Assembly: GCA_024638905.1 (NCBI GenBank)
Contig: JAHEJH010000133.1
Coordinates: 1-5,233, forward strand
DNA: 5,233 nucleotides
Direction: 5' to 3'
DNA from: Luminiphilus sp.
GTDB taxonomy: Bacteria; Pseudomonadota; Gammaproteobacteria; Pseudomonadales; Halieaceae
The position numbers and the translations under genes were made by a program. Of the stretch, positions 1-5,233 are shown piece after piece (the stretch's first letter is position 1; every line of letters starts with the position of its first letter). Under the pieces are notes generated by a model. It ran no database searches. It was given only the letters and a program-made list of their open reading frames with translations, and had not been told where the DNA came from.

Positions 1-1571
1 TCTTCGCTCAGTGGCAGCAGGCGCTGCCGCTGTTGCTCCGGCGGTAGTTGTGCCGTTGCCTCCGCCGCTGCCAGACGAATCAAGGGGTCATCGCTCTCAA
101 GCCAAAGTGGGAGAGCGGGCATCAGCCTCTCTGGAAGGAGCCGGCCCAGCTGGGTAATCGCGGAGGCGCGCAGTATGGCGGTGTTGTTTGCATTGTTGGC
201 GGTTTCTAACAGCACCGGTGCGGCGCGCACATCGCCACGGCCGGCGGCATGAAACGCGCGTGCGGGGTGGTTCCTGCGGTCTGCGAAGCGCACACCCCAA
301 TCCACCAAGGCCGAGTAGGCCCAGTCCGCACTCTGGTCGGTGTGGCATTGGTTGCAGGCATTGGGTGCGCCTGTGCTCATAGAAAGATCAGGCCGCGGGA
401 TGCGCATGCTGTGATCGCGCCGCGAGTCGACACCCATATAAAGCTGGCTCGGCATATGGCAGTCCACGCAGGCGCTACCGGCCGACGCAATCTGATGTCG
501 GTGGTGTGTGGGGTTATCGTAAGTACTGGCCAGATGACACTGGGCGCATACGCTATTGCCCTCGACAACCAGTTGGTTGCTGTGCGGGTTATGACAATTG
601 GTGCAGGCCACCCCGGCCTGATGCATCTTGCTCTGAATGAATGAGCCGTAAACATAGACCTCGTCGCGGATCTGCCCATCGGGCCAGTAGAGCGGCTCTT
701 CGATGATGGCCAGGCGATGGGTATCTAACAGGGGCTTACCCGGGTGGTACTCGCCCAGGGTCCCGCGCCGCGCGTGACAGCGCGCGCAGCTATCAATCTG
801 GTGGTTCGAGGTCAGGGGCTCACTGCGTTGCGCGATATCGGTGCCTTCAGCCCATTGCCATGTGCCTCTCGCCTTGAGGCTCATCTCAAACCCGGTTTGA
901 GTGGGAGACAGTGTTCCTGAGTCGGCGAGCTCAAGGTGCTCGCTGCCCGGCCCGTGACAGGCCTCGCAGCCCACATCGATCTGCTCGTAGTGGGTATCAA
1001 ACCGATCGTTTACCGCGTCATAGCGCTTTTCAACGTCGGTGCTGTGGCATTCCGCACAGCTGGTATTCCAGTTAAAGAATCCGCCCGTCCAGTGCAGTGG
1101 GTCTCCGGCCGCGATGTGTTCGTCGGGGTAGAGGTGATACCACCGTTGCCCGCCTTCGCTTTCGGGTCGGGTATCCCAGGCGACCGAGAGCGCCTGCAAG
1201 CGACCGTTACCAAGGGGTAATAAATATTGCTGCAGGGGCTCAACCCCAAAAACATACTCGACCGGATACGTTTCCAGCTCACCCGCGGCGTTATCGGTCT
1301 CGATGAAAAAGGCGTTCCCTTTTTGGCTGAAGGTCGTGGTCACGCCAAAATAATCAAACGTCGCGTTGTTGAAGTCGCCCAGGACCGTCTCGGGCGTGGC
1401 CTCTTGCATCGCCAGATCATGGTGGGAGTTTGCCCAGTCGGCATTAGCCTGCTCGTGGCAGCCAGCGCAGGCGGCGTTGCCAACATAGTCTGTTGCAGCG
1501 ACGGCGGCGGCATTCAGGGCGCTGGACAGCATCAATGCTGCCAGCGTCAGACGGCGGCGGACTCCCTCCAT
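1..1571 (-). CDS. Octahaem c-type cytochrome with C-terminal HEAT-like repeats (3' end outside window)
   Basis: Reading down from the ATG at 1571 the frame stays open to the window edge, giving 523 residues with no stop. Residues 1-26 form a signal peptide (Arg cluster at 5-7, hydrophobic core, Ala-rich end near AAAVAA), so the protein is exported. Eight CXXCH haem-binding motifs begin at Cys35 (CAGCH), 172 (CAECH), 202 (CEACH), 262 (CARCH), 323 (CTNCH), 342 (CAQCH), 368 (CVDCH) and 406 (CNQCH). The stretch between the last two, with CHMP, YM, RRDHS and RIPRPDLS, then PNACNQCH, is typical of a family usually annotated as cytochrome c554-like or doubled-CXXCH protein with TPR/HEAT repeats. Many other His residues (48, 49, 387 and others) could be distal ligands. 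From about residue 435 short Ala/Leu-rich helices with a DPLIRLAAAEA pattern look like HEAT repeats; TPRs may follow beyond the edge. Haem would be attached in the periplasm by the Ccm system. Electron donor, acceptor and any catalytic activity are unknown. It is the last visible gene of the three-gene minus-strand unit and overlaps the glycosyltransferase end by 25 bases. Confidence 0.93.
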   Translation of the reverse strand, partial: MEGVRRRLTLAALMLSSALNAAAVAATDYVGNAACAGCHEQANADWANSHHDLAMQEATPETVLGDFNNATFDYFGVTTTFSQKGNAFFIETDNAAGELETYPVEYVFGVEPLQQYLLPLGNGRLQALSVAWDTRPESEGGQRWYHLYPDEHIAAGDPLHWTGGFFNWNTSCAECHSTDVEKRYDAVNDRFDTHYEQIDVGCEACHGPGSEHLELADSGTLSPTQTGFEMSLKARGTWQWAEGTDIAQRSEPLTSNHQIDSCARCHARRGTLGEYHPGKPLLDTHRLAIIEEPLYWPDGQIRDEVYVYGSFIQSKMHQAGVACTNCHNPHSNQLVVEGNSVCAQCHLASTYDNPTHHRHQIASAGSACVDCHMPSQLYMGVDSRRDHSMRIPRPDLSMSTGAPNACNQCHTDQSADWAYSALVDWGVRFADRRNHPARAFHAAGRGDVRAAPVLLETANNANNTAILRASAITQLGRLLPERLMPALPLWLESDDPLIRLAAAEATAQLPPEQQRQRLLPLSE

Positions 1572-2581
1572 AGCGCTTCTCCCAGTGTGGCGACTGGGGT
1601 TTTTGCGCCATCGGCGAGCCAACTTGCCAGCGTCGCGCTGACGTTGGGAAAAGACAGGATCGGCGCTGTCGGGGATGCGGTTAACCAGCGTGCGGCCAGC
1701 TCGTTGTCGATCTGGCGCATGACGGTCGCATAACCCAAGGCTTCCAGTGCTGCGCCGTTGGAGAGTTGCTCCATCTGTTTTGCCAGGGGCCGTGTGAGAA
1801 CGGGTTTGCGCCAATGCAAACACTCCGAGATCAGTTCGAAGCCGCAATTACAGACAACCCCGCGTGCACTTGCAAGGTCAGACTTGAAGCCTGTGATGTT
1901 CGCGGTGCGACGACCAACATTACCTTGTTCGTCATTAGGCAGTGTATTCGCGTACTGCAGGAAGCGATGCTCTGAGAATCCGTTGAGCCATTTTGTGACT
2001 GCGCTCTGATCTTCAAAGGGTAAGTAGACCAGAATATGATCGTTAGCCGCGACTGTCGGAGCGGGTGGCAGATCGAGAATCGGCGGCAGCACGTTGTCGC
2101 CAAAGTCGGACCAGTGCAGCCCGACGCCACGCGTTACAGGCGCGAACAAAGACATGACGGCGTGCTGGGCAAGAGAGCGTCCCTCGACGGGCGTGTTTTT
2201 ACCAAAGGCGTACTGATGTCCGATTCCCAGTACCGGCTGCTTTTTCAGTTTGCCGGCCCAGGCGGTGACCGGTTCGTAGTCAGTGACAACTAGGTCGTAG
2301 GCTTTGACATCGAGTCGCTGCACATCGTGAGCGAATTGCCAATAGCGATTGGCCATGATGGTCTTTCGATATCGAAGCCGACCAGCTTCTGTGACAAAGG
2401 TCAGTCCGGCGCGGTGTTGGAAGTCCCCGAACGGCTCCATGTCAAACAGACGCTCTCGCGGTCGACCTGAAAAGAGCCAAGTGACGTCAACATCAGGATG
2501 TTGTTTGAAGGCCTGAGCCATGGCGCGGGCTCTGCTGATATGACCCTGCCCCGTCGCCTGAACCCCATAGAGAATGCGCAA
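1547..2581 (-). CDS. GT-B glycosyltransferase, MJ1255/VC2487 family
   Basis: The 344-residue protein is complete. The N-terminus, MRILYGVQATGQGHISRARA, is the characteristic opening of the MJ1255/VC2487 glycosyltransferase family: a first Rossmann strand followed by a Gly-rich loop with GQGH at 11-14 and R19. The C-terminal domain has a sugar-nucleotide-type site near residues 241-272: VVCNCGFELISE (the family's usual Gly-Gly appears here as Cys-Gly, 246-247, followed by Glu249 and Glu253), then KPVL and QMEQ at 269-272. This resembles the E-x(n)-P-x(n)-Q-xx-Q arrangement of GT28/MurG-like enzymes. There is no signal peptide or clear membrane segment, so it is probably cytoplasmic or peripheral on the inner membrane. 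Donor and acceptor cannot be read from sequence. The start is TTG at 2581, supported by an AGGA box and by family alignment of the first residues. It follows the PAP2 phosphatase gene by 10 bases and overlaps the cytochrome gene by 25. The middle of the gene (1801-2040) is about 51% GC by hand count, lower than neighbouring genes. Confidence 0.92.
   Translation of the reverse strand: MRILYGVQATGQGHISRARAMAQAFKQHPDVDVTWLFSGRPRERLFDMEPFGDFQHRAGLTFVTEAGRLRYRKTIMANRYWQFAHDVQRLDVKAYDLVVTDYEPVTAWAGKLKKQPVLGIGHQYAFGKNTPVEGRSLAQHAVMSLFAPVTRGVGLHWSDFGDNVLPPILDLPPAPTVAANDHILVYLPFEDQSAVTKWLNGFSEHRFLQYANTLPNDEQGNVGRRTANITGFKSDLASARGVVCNCGFELISECLHWRKPVLTRPLAKQMEQLSNGAALEALGYATVMRQIDNELAARWLTASPTAPILSFPNVSATLASWLADGAKTPVATLGEALWRESAAV
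1579..1583 (-). promoter_or_regulatory. Ribosome binding site of the cytochrome gene, inside the glycosyltransferase gene
   Basis: On the minus strand GGGAG lies 7 bases before the ATG at 1571. It supports this start, which is also the one that gives a proper signal peptide. The site lies within the last codons of the upstream glycosyltransferase gene, so ribosomes finishing that gene pass over it, which suggests translational coupling. Confidence 0.7.
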
Positions 2582-2587
2582 GTGGCT

Positions 2588-2593
2588 TTTCCT
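2588..2593 (-). promoter_or_regulatory. Ribosome binding site for the TTG start, overlapping the PAP2 stop codon
   Basis: The minus strand reads TAGGAAA, so the PAP2 stop codon TAG shares bases with the AGGAAA Shine-Dalgarno box of the glycosyltransferase. AGGA is 8 bases from the TTG at 2581. This decides the non-ATG start and suggests coupled translation of the two genes. Confidence 0.7.
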
Positions 2594-3125
2594 AGAGCAG
2601 GCCCAGTTGCGAGGCGACCGTTATGGCGATCCCACTACCGATCATCGCACCGGCAATGGTGTCGCCCGGAAAATGCGCCCCCAATAAAACCCGTGACACC
2701 CCAACGGCGCATGCCCATCCATAGAGGGTCAGGAAGGGACCGCCAAAGGAAATGCCCGTCATGGTGGCCAGGCAGAATGCCGCCGAGGTATGCCCCGAGG
2801 GAAAGCTGAACCGATCCGATGGCACCACCAGCGACTTGAAGCTTGGCATGACCTCCTGTGGCCGCCGCCGCTGGAGGCCATTCTTAAGTATCAGGTAGAT
2901 CGTTCGCTCGATGATAAAGGCCAGCGCTAGGGCGGTGGTGTACGCAGAGGCTGCGGGCGAAGCGAGCAACCAGGCGGTGATAGGGAAGGCGACTTGCAGA
3001 TACCCATCGCCACTTCGGGACACGATTTTAGAGAGCCGTATCACTGAGCGTCGTCGCTGCCCCTGTTGAAAGAGCCGTTTCAACAGTCGCGCGTCCCACT
3101 GGTGCAACGTCGACAGAATCGCCAT
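2592..3125 (-). CDS. PAP2-family membrane phosphatase
   Basis: This 177-residue integral membrane protein carries all three signature blocks of the PAP2 acid phosphatase superfamily. They are K81-x6-R88-P89 (KNGLQRRRP), P109-S-G-H112 (PSGHTSA) and S144-R145-x5-H151-x3-D155 (SRVLLGAHFPGD). In the family His151 is the nucleophile, Asp155 assists it and His112 is the general acid. Hydrophobic segments lie at about 43-60, 62-80, 113-130, 131-149 and 156-176, consistent with the compact bacterial type of the inner membrane with a periplasm-facing active site. Such enzymes hydrolyse lipid phosphates (phosphatidic acid, phosphatidylglycerol phosphate, undecaprenyl pyrophosphate); which one applies here cannot be decided. 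The basic N-terminus (RLFQQGQRRRSV) fits a cytoplasmic start. It is the first gene of the minus-strand unit. The ATG at 3125 has no strong Shine-Dalgarno box, so the start is less certain than the gene. Confidence 0.93.
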   Translation of the reverse strand: MAILSTLHQWDARLLKRLFQQGQRRRSVIRLSKIVSRSGDGYLQVAFPITAWLLASPAASAYTTALALAFIIERTIYLILKNGLQRRRPQEVMPSFKSLVVPSDRFSFPSGHTSAAFCLATMTGISFGGPFLTLYGWACAVGVSRVLLGAHFPGDTIAGAMIGSGIAITVASQLGLL

Positions 3126-3270
3126 GCCATCTAAATTAGCCGGGGAAAGTGGCGTTTTTGTGACGAGGCCGTGTCAGTTTGATGACTTTGTCAGAATTGC
3201 CAAGTTGGCGTACGCTGGCGCGCCGCGGCGGCCTTCGCGCGGGCTAATAGTTGTAGTGGAGAGCAGACGT
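3126..3270. promoter_or_regulatory. Divergent intergenic spacer between the PAP2 unit and the amidotransferase gene
   Basis: These 145 bases lie between two diverging starts, so promoters for both directions are expected here. I see no strong sigma-70 pair. The best minus-strand -35-like box is TTGGCA (plus bases 3197-3202 read in reverse), followed only by a poor -10 (CAAACT). On the plus strand TAATAG at 3245-3250 is a possible -10 without a good -35 and is very close to the start at 3271. Two perfect 8-base palindromes, GCGTACGC (3208-3215) and GGCGCGCC (3217-3224), sit in a GC-rich block; whether they bind anything is unknown. Confidence 0.35.
3258..3263 (+). promoter_or_regulatory. Ribosome binding site of the amidotransferase gene
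   Basis: GGAGAG lies just before the ATG at 3271 (9 bases from the GGAG core). It favours 3271 over the in-frame upstream ATG at 3124, which would overlap the opposing PAP2 start and add about 49 residues with no family resemblance. Confidence 0.6.
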
Positions 3271-3972
3271 ATGCACATCGGTATCTTGCGCACCGATTCC
3301 GTCAGGCCAGAGTGGGTGCCGACCTTCGGTGAGTACCCGGATATGTTCGAGCGTCTGCTGCTGGCCGAGGACAGCGCACTGACGTTTACTACCTGGAACG
3401 TAGAGGACGGTGAATTGCCTGACAGCGTCGAGGCCGCGGATGGCTTTTTAATCACCGGTAGCAAGAGCAGTGTTTACGACGACAAGGACTGGATCCGCGC
3501 GTTGGAAGGCTTCGTGCGCCAGTGCCACGCTGCCCGGTGCAAAGTGATCGGTATCTGCTTTGGCCACCAGCTGGTGGCGCAGGCACTCGGCGGCTCGGTG
3601 GGCAAGTCCGACAAGGGCTGGGGTGTGGGCGTGAATTGCTACAACGTCGACCAAGCAGTATTTGATCTGGCCGACGGCGATCAATTTTGTCTGCTTGCCT
3701 CACATCAGGATCAGGTGATGGCCATGCCCCCCGGCGCCCAGCAGATCGCGAGCAATGAACACTGCGAGGTGGCGGGCATGACCCTTGGGCAGCACATCCT
3801 GACTTTTCAGGGCCACCCCGAATTCATACCGGACTACTCCCGAGAGATCATGAGCTTGCGCCACGACATGATCGGCGCTGAGCGCGTGGCAGAGGGCATG
3901 GCGAGCTTCGAGACGCGCGAGCACGAGGGTGACCGCGTCGCGCGCTGGATGTTGGCTTTTCTCAGCCGCTGA
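3271..3972 (+). CDS. Stand-alone class I (type 1) glutamine amidotransferase
   Basis: The 233-residue protein is a single GATase1 domain, of the GMP-synthase-like group that occurs without a fused synthetase domain. The catalytic triad is visible: nucleophile Cys96 in GICFGHQ, with His182 and Glu184 in GHPEF. Supporting blocks are the N-terminal strand MHIGILRTD, the oxyanion region ITGSKSSVYDD (61-71), and SHQDQV (144-149), a well-kept motif of this subgroup. The family hydrolyses glutamine or a gamma-glutamyl compound, delivering ammonia or removing the glutamyl group; the true substrate is not evident. No signal peptide or membrane segment is present, so it is cytoplasmic. It stands alone: a divergent neighbour is upstream and glyoxalase I converges from downstream with only 3 bases between stops. 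Some relatives are annotated simply as GMP synthase family protein, but this is not GuaA, which also has ATP-pyrophosphatase and dimerisation domains. Confidence 0.92.
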   Translation: MHIGILRTDSVRPEWVPTFGEYPDMFERLLLAEDSALTFTTWNVEDGELPDSVEAADGFLITGSKSSVYDDKDWIRALEGFVRQCHAARCKVIGICFGHQLVAQALGGSVGKSDKGWGVGVNCYNVDQAVFDLADGDQFCLLASHQDQVMAMPPGAQQIASNEHCEVAGMTLGQHILTFQGHPEFIPDYSREIMSLRHDMIGAERVAEGMASFETREHEGDRVARWMLAFLSR

Positions 3973-3975
3973 GCG

Positions 3976-4416
3976 TTACCACTCGCCGATATTCTCCATC
4001 GACTGCCAGGGCTCCTGCAGCGGCAGTGCGTCACCGGACTGCAATAACTCAATCGAGATCCCGTCGGGTGAGCGGATAAACGCCATTCGCCCGTCGCGGG
4101 GTGGGCGGTTCAGCGTCACGCCTTTATCCAAGAGCTGTTGGCATGTCGCGTAGATGTCGTCGACCTGATAAGCAAGGTGCCCAAAGTTGCGCCCGCCGTC
4201 GTAGGTCTCGGAGTCCCAGTTGTAGGTGATCTCTACCAGTGGTGCCTGCCGGGATTTGGCGCCTTCCAGATCATCCGGGGCGCTAAGAAAGACCAGCGTA
4301 AAGCGGCCGGCGTCGTTGTCATACCGGTAGGCCTCGACCAGCCCCAGTTTGTCGACAAAGAAGTCGAGGGTGTCATCGAGATTGGCGGCGCGGATCATCG
4401 TGTGGAGGTATCGCAT
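3976..4416 (-). CDS. gloA: Lactoylglutathione lyase (glyoxalase I), VOC superfamily
   Basis: The 146-residue protein aligns along its length with E. coli GloA (135 residues), from memory of that sequence. It opens MRYLHTMIR and has the four metal ligands of the family: His5, Glu62 (in LVEITYNW), His80 (in FGHLAYQVDD) and Glu123 (in SPDGISIELLQ). Two beta-alpha-beta-beta-beta VOC modules cover about 1-67 and 76-127. It lacks the long insertions of the Zn-type human and Pseudomonas forms, so it is probably the Ni-activated type. It would convert the methylglyoxal-glutathione hemithioacetal to S-lactoylglutathione in the cytoplasm. A C-terminal tail of about 20 residues (EPWQSMENIGEW) goes beyond E. 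coli GloA. The start at 4416 is preferred over an in-frame ATG at 4503 because the family begins MRxLHTM and a good Shine-Dalgarno box precedes it. The gene is convergent with the amidotransferase and divergent from rdgC. Confidence 0.9.
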   Translation of the reverse strand: MRYLHTMIRAANLDDTLDFFVDKLGLVEAYRYDNDAGRFTLVFLSAPDDLEGAKSRQAPLVEITYNWDSETYDGGRNFGHLAYQVDDIYATCQQLLDKGVTLNRPPRDGRMAFIRSPDGISIELLQSGDALPLQEPWQSMENIGEW

Positions 4417-4422
4417 AAGGTG

Positions 4423-4427
4423 CTCCC
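4423..4427 (-). promoter_or_regulatory. Ribosome binding site of gloA
   Basis: The minus strand has GGGAG 6 bases before the ATG at 4416. This fixes the start at the residue where E. coli GloA also begins and rules against the longer reading from 4503. Confidence 0.7.
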
Positions 4428-4442
4428 GGTGTAGGTACCGAG

Positions 4443-4448
4443 ATTTTA
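4443..4448 (-). promoter_or_regulatory. Possible -10 box for gloA
   Basis: TAAAAT on the minus strand matches the sigma-70 -10 consensus at five of six bases and lies 26 bases upstream of the gloA start, leaving room for a short leader. The -35 region is poor (TTCGCC at 18 bases), so this is only a candidate. Confidence 0.3.
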
Positions 4449-4480
4449 GGCCAAGTCCTACCTGCTGGCGAAGACTGCGA

Positions 4481-4486
4481 TACACT
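4481..4486 (+). promoter_or_regulatory. Possible -10 box for rdgC
   Basis: TACACT on the plus strand, 38 bases before the rdgC ATG, is a four-of-six match to TATAAT. No convincing -35 precedes it. It is the best candidate in the 108-base spacer shared with gloA, but weak. Confidence 0.2.
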
Positions 4487-4524
4487 GCGCGGCCCTCGAA
4501 CATGACACCCTCTGGATAATTTTT

Positions 4525-5233
4525 ATGTGGTTCCGCGCGCTTCGCCCTTACCGTTTACCCAACCGCCTCGGCATCGACGCCGAGGAGCTTGAGCGGCGTC
4601 TGCAAACGCGCACTTTCTCAAGCTGCACACCCGCTCAGGCGAGTAGCTTGGGGTGGGTGCCGGCGTTAGATGACGCCGCTTCGGCGCTGGTGCACGTAGC
4701 TGGACCTTACTGGATGGTGCGTCTCAAGCGGGAAGAGAAGCTCCTGCCTGCGACGGTAGTACGCGAGCAAGCCAATGAGCGCTGTGCGCAAATTGCCAAG
4801 GCGCAGGGGCGCAAGGTCAGCCGCCGTGAGCGGCTGGCGGTGACCGATGAAGTGACGCAGGATCTGTTGCCCCGCGCTTTTTCCCGTTCCAGCACGATCC
4901 GCGCCATCATCGCCGATCAGGCCGGTTGGATCTGGATCGACAGCAGTAGCGCCGGGCGCTCGGAAGAGGTGCTCAACCATCTGCGCGAGGCACTTGGCAA
5001 CCTGCCTGCTGTACTGCCCGAAACCCAAAAGGCCCCCGCCCACATGATGACGCAGTGGCTGATGCAGGGCGGTGTTCCCGATACGATCGAGCTGGGCGAC
5101 GAGGCCGATTTTGCCGATCAGCGCGACGAGGGAAGCTCGGTAAAAGTGCGAGGCGTGCCTCTCGATAGTGAAGAGGTGCTGGCGCATATCGCCTCGGGTC
5201 ATCAGGTTGAAAAACTGGCATTGGAGTGGGGCA
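4525..5233 (+). CDS. rdgC: Recombination-associated protein RdgC (3' end outside window)
   Basis: The frame opens at ATG 4525 and runs 236 residues to the window edge; E. coli RdgC is about 303, so roughly the last 65 are missing. Blocks shared with E. coli RdgC (from memory) run in order. They are MWFRALRPYRL at the N-terminus, LGWVPAL (42-48), ALVHVAG (54-60), KREEKLLPATVVREQ (68-82), LLPRAFSR (114-121), WIWIDSSSA (135-143), HLREALGNLP and HIASGHQVEKLALEW near the edge. Phe119 in PRAF corresponds to F120 of E. coli. RdgC is a ring-forming dimer that binds double-stranded DNA without sequence specificity, limits RecA filament loading and is associated with the nucleoid. A basic patch at 92-103 (KAQGRKVSRRER) fits DNA contact. 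The Shine-Dalgarno is weak (GGA at 4514-4516), but the family start leaves no better choice. Confidence 0.95.
   Translation, partial: MWFRALRPYRLPNRLGIDAEELERRLQTRTFSSCTPAQASSLGWVPALDDAASALVHVAGPYWMVRLKREEKLLPATVVREQANERCAQIAKAQGRKVSRRERLAVTDEVTQDLLPRAFSRSSTIRAIIADQAGWIWIDSSSAGRSEEVLNHLREALGNLPAVLPETQKAPAHMMTQWLMQGGVPDTIELGDEADFADQRDEGSSVKVRGVPLDSEEVLAHIASGHQVEKLALEWG

Noticed and set aside
188..1733. Several plus-strand open frames (at 188-382, 249-644, 936-1220, 1227-1733)
   Set aside because: They lie opposite the cytochrome and the glycosyltransferase end, whose frames carry eight CXXCH motifs and family signatures. The plus-strand products show no recognisable domain and reflect GC-rich antisense openness.
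3208..3224. Adjacent palindromes GCGTACGC and GGCGCGCC as an operator
   Set aside because: In GC-rich DNA such 8-base palindromes arise often, they are not two copies of one half-site, and no known regulator motif matches; kept only as a remark on the spacer.
3124..3270. Longer amidotransferase starting at 3124
   Set aside because: The extra residues do not resemble the family, whose members begin at the strand MHIGILRTD; the ATG at 3271 has its own ribosome site; the longer start would overlap the PAP2 start.
3961..3973. Hairpin CTCAG-CCG-CTGAG as an intrinsic terminator
   Set aside because: The stem is only 5 bases, it lies over the stop codon, and no T run follows on either strand.
4417..4503. 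Longer glyoxalase I starting at 4503
   Set aside because: Glyoxalase I begins MRxLHTM, which matches the ATG at 4416 with GGGAG before it; the extension would cover the likely promoter region.
4666..5202. 178-residue minus-strand open frame and shorter ones nearby
   Set aside because: These are antisense to rdgC, which matches E. coli RdgC block by block on the plus strand.
1..5233. CRISPR array, insertion sequence, tRNA/rRNA, phage genes or defence system
   Set aside because: No repeat-spacer pattern, transposase, terminal inverted repeats, tRNA-like cloverleaf or rRNA stretch was seen. All six genes belong to ordinary chromosomal families, and RdgC alone is not evidence of a defence or mobile system.

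Overview
The window looks like ordinary chromosomal DNA from a GC-rich (about 60% by spot counts) gammaproteobacterium. The best taxonomic pointers are rdgC, a recombination protein largely confined to beta- and gammaproteobacteria, and a glycosyltransferase of the MJ1255/VC2487 type. A free-living, perhaps marine, respiratory bacterium would fit the multihaem cytochrome, but that is inference. There are six protein genes, two of them cut by the window edges. I see no RNA gene, mobile element or CRISPR array, and no stretch over 300 bases without a gene.

Layout. From 3125 down to 1, the minus strand carries a tight three-gene unit: a PAP2-family membrane phosphatase, a GT-B glycosyltransferase starting with TTG 10 bases after the phosphatase stop, and an exported eight-haem c-type cytochrome with a helical-repeat C-terminus. 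The cytochrome start lies 25 bases inside the glycosyltransferase end, and its gene runs off the left edge. A 145-base divergent spacer separates this unit from a stand-alone class I glutamine amidotransferase on the plus strand (3271-3972). That gene converges, with 3 bases between the stops, on a minus-strand glyoxalase I (3976-4416). After a 108-base divergent spacer, rdgC starts at 4525 on the plus strand and runs off the right edge.

How the genes fit together. The phosphatase, glycosyltransferase and cytochrome are probably co-transcribed and translationally coupled. The first two could act in sequence at the inner membrane on a lipid substrate, while the cytochrome would act in the periplasm; why a redox protein is packed with them is not explained by the sequence. 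The amidotransferase, GloA (methylglyoxal detoxification) and RdgC appear to be independent housekeeping genes. The least understood part is the three-gene unit. I do not see a clearly novel system.
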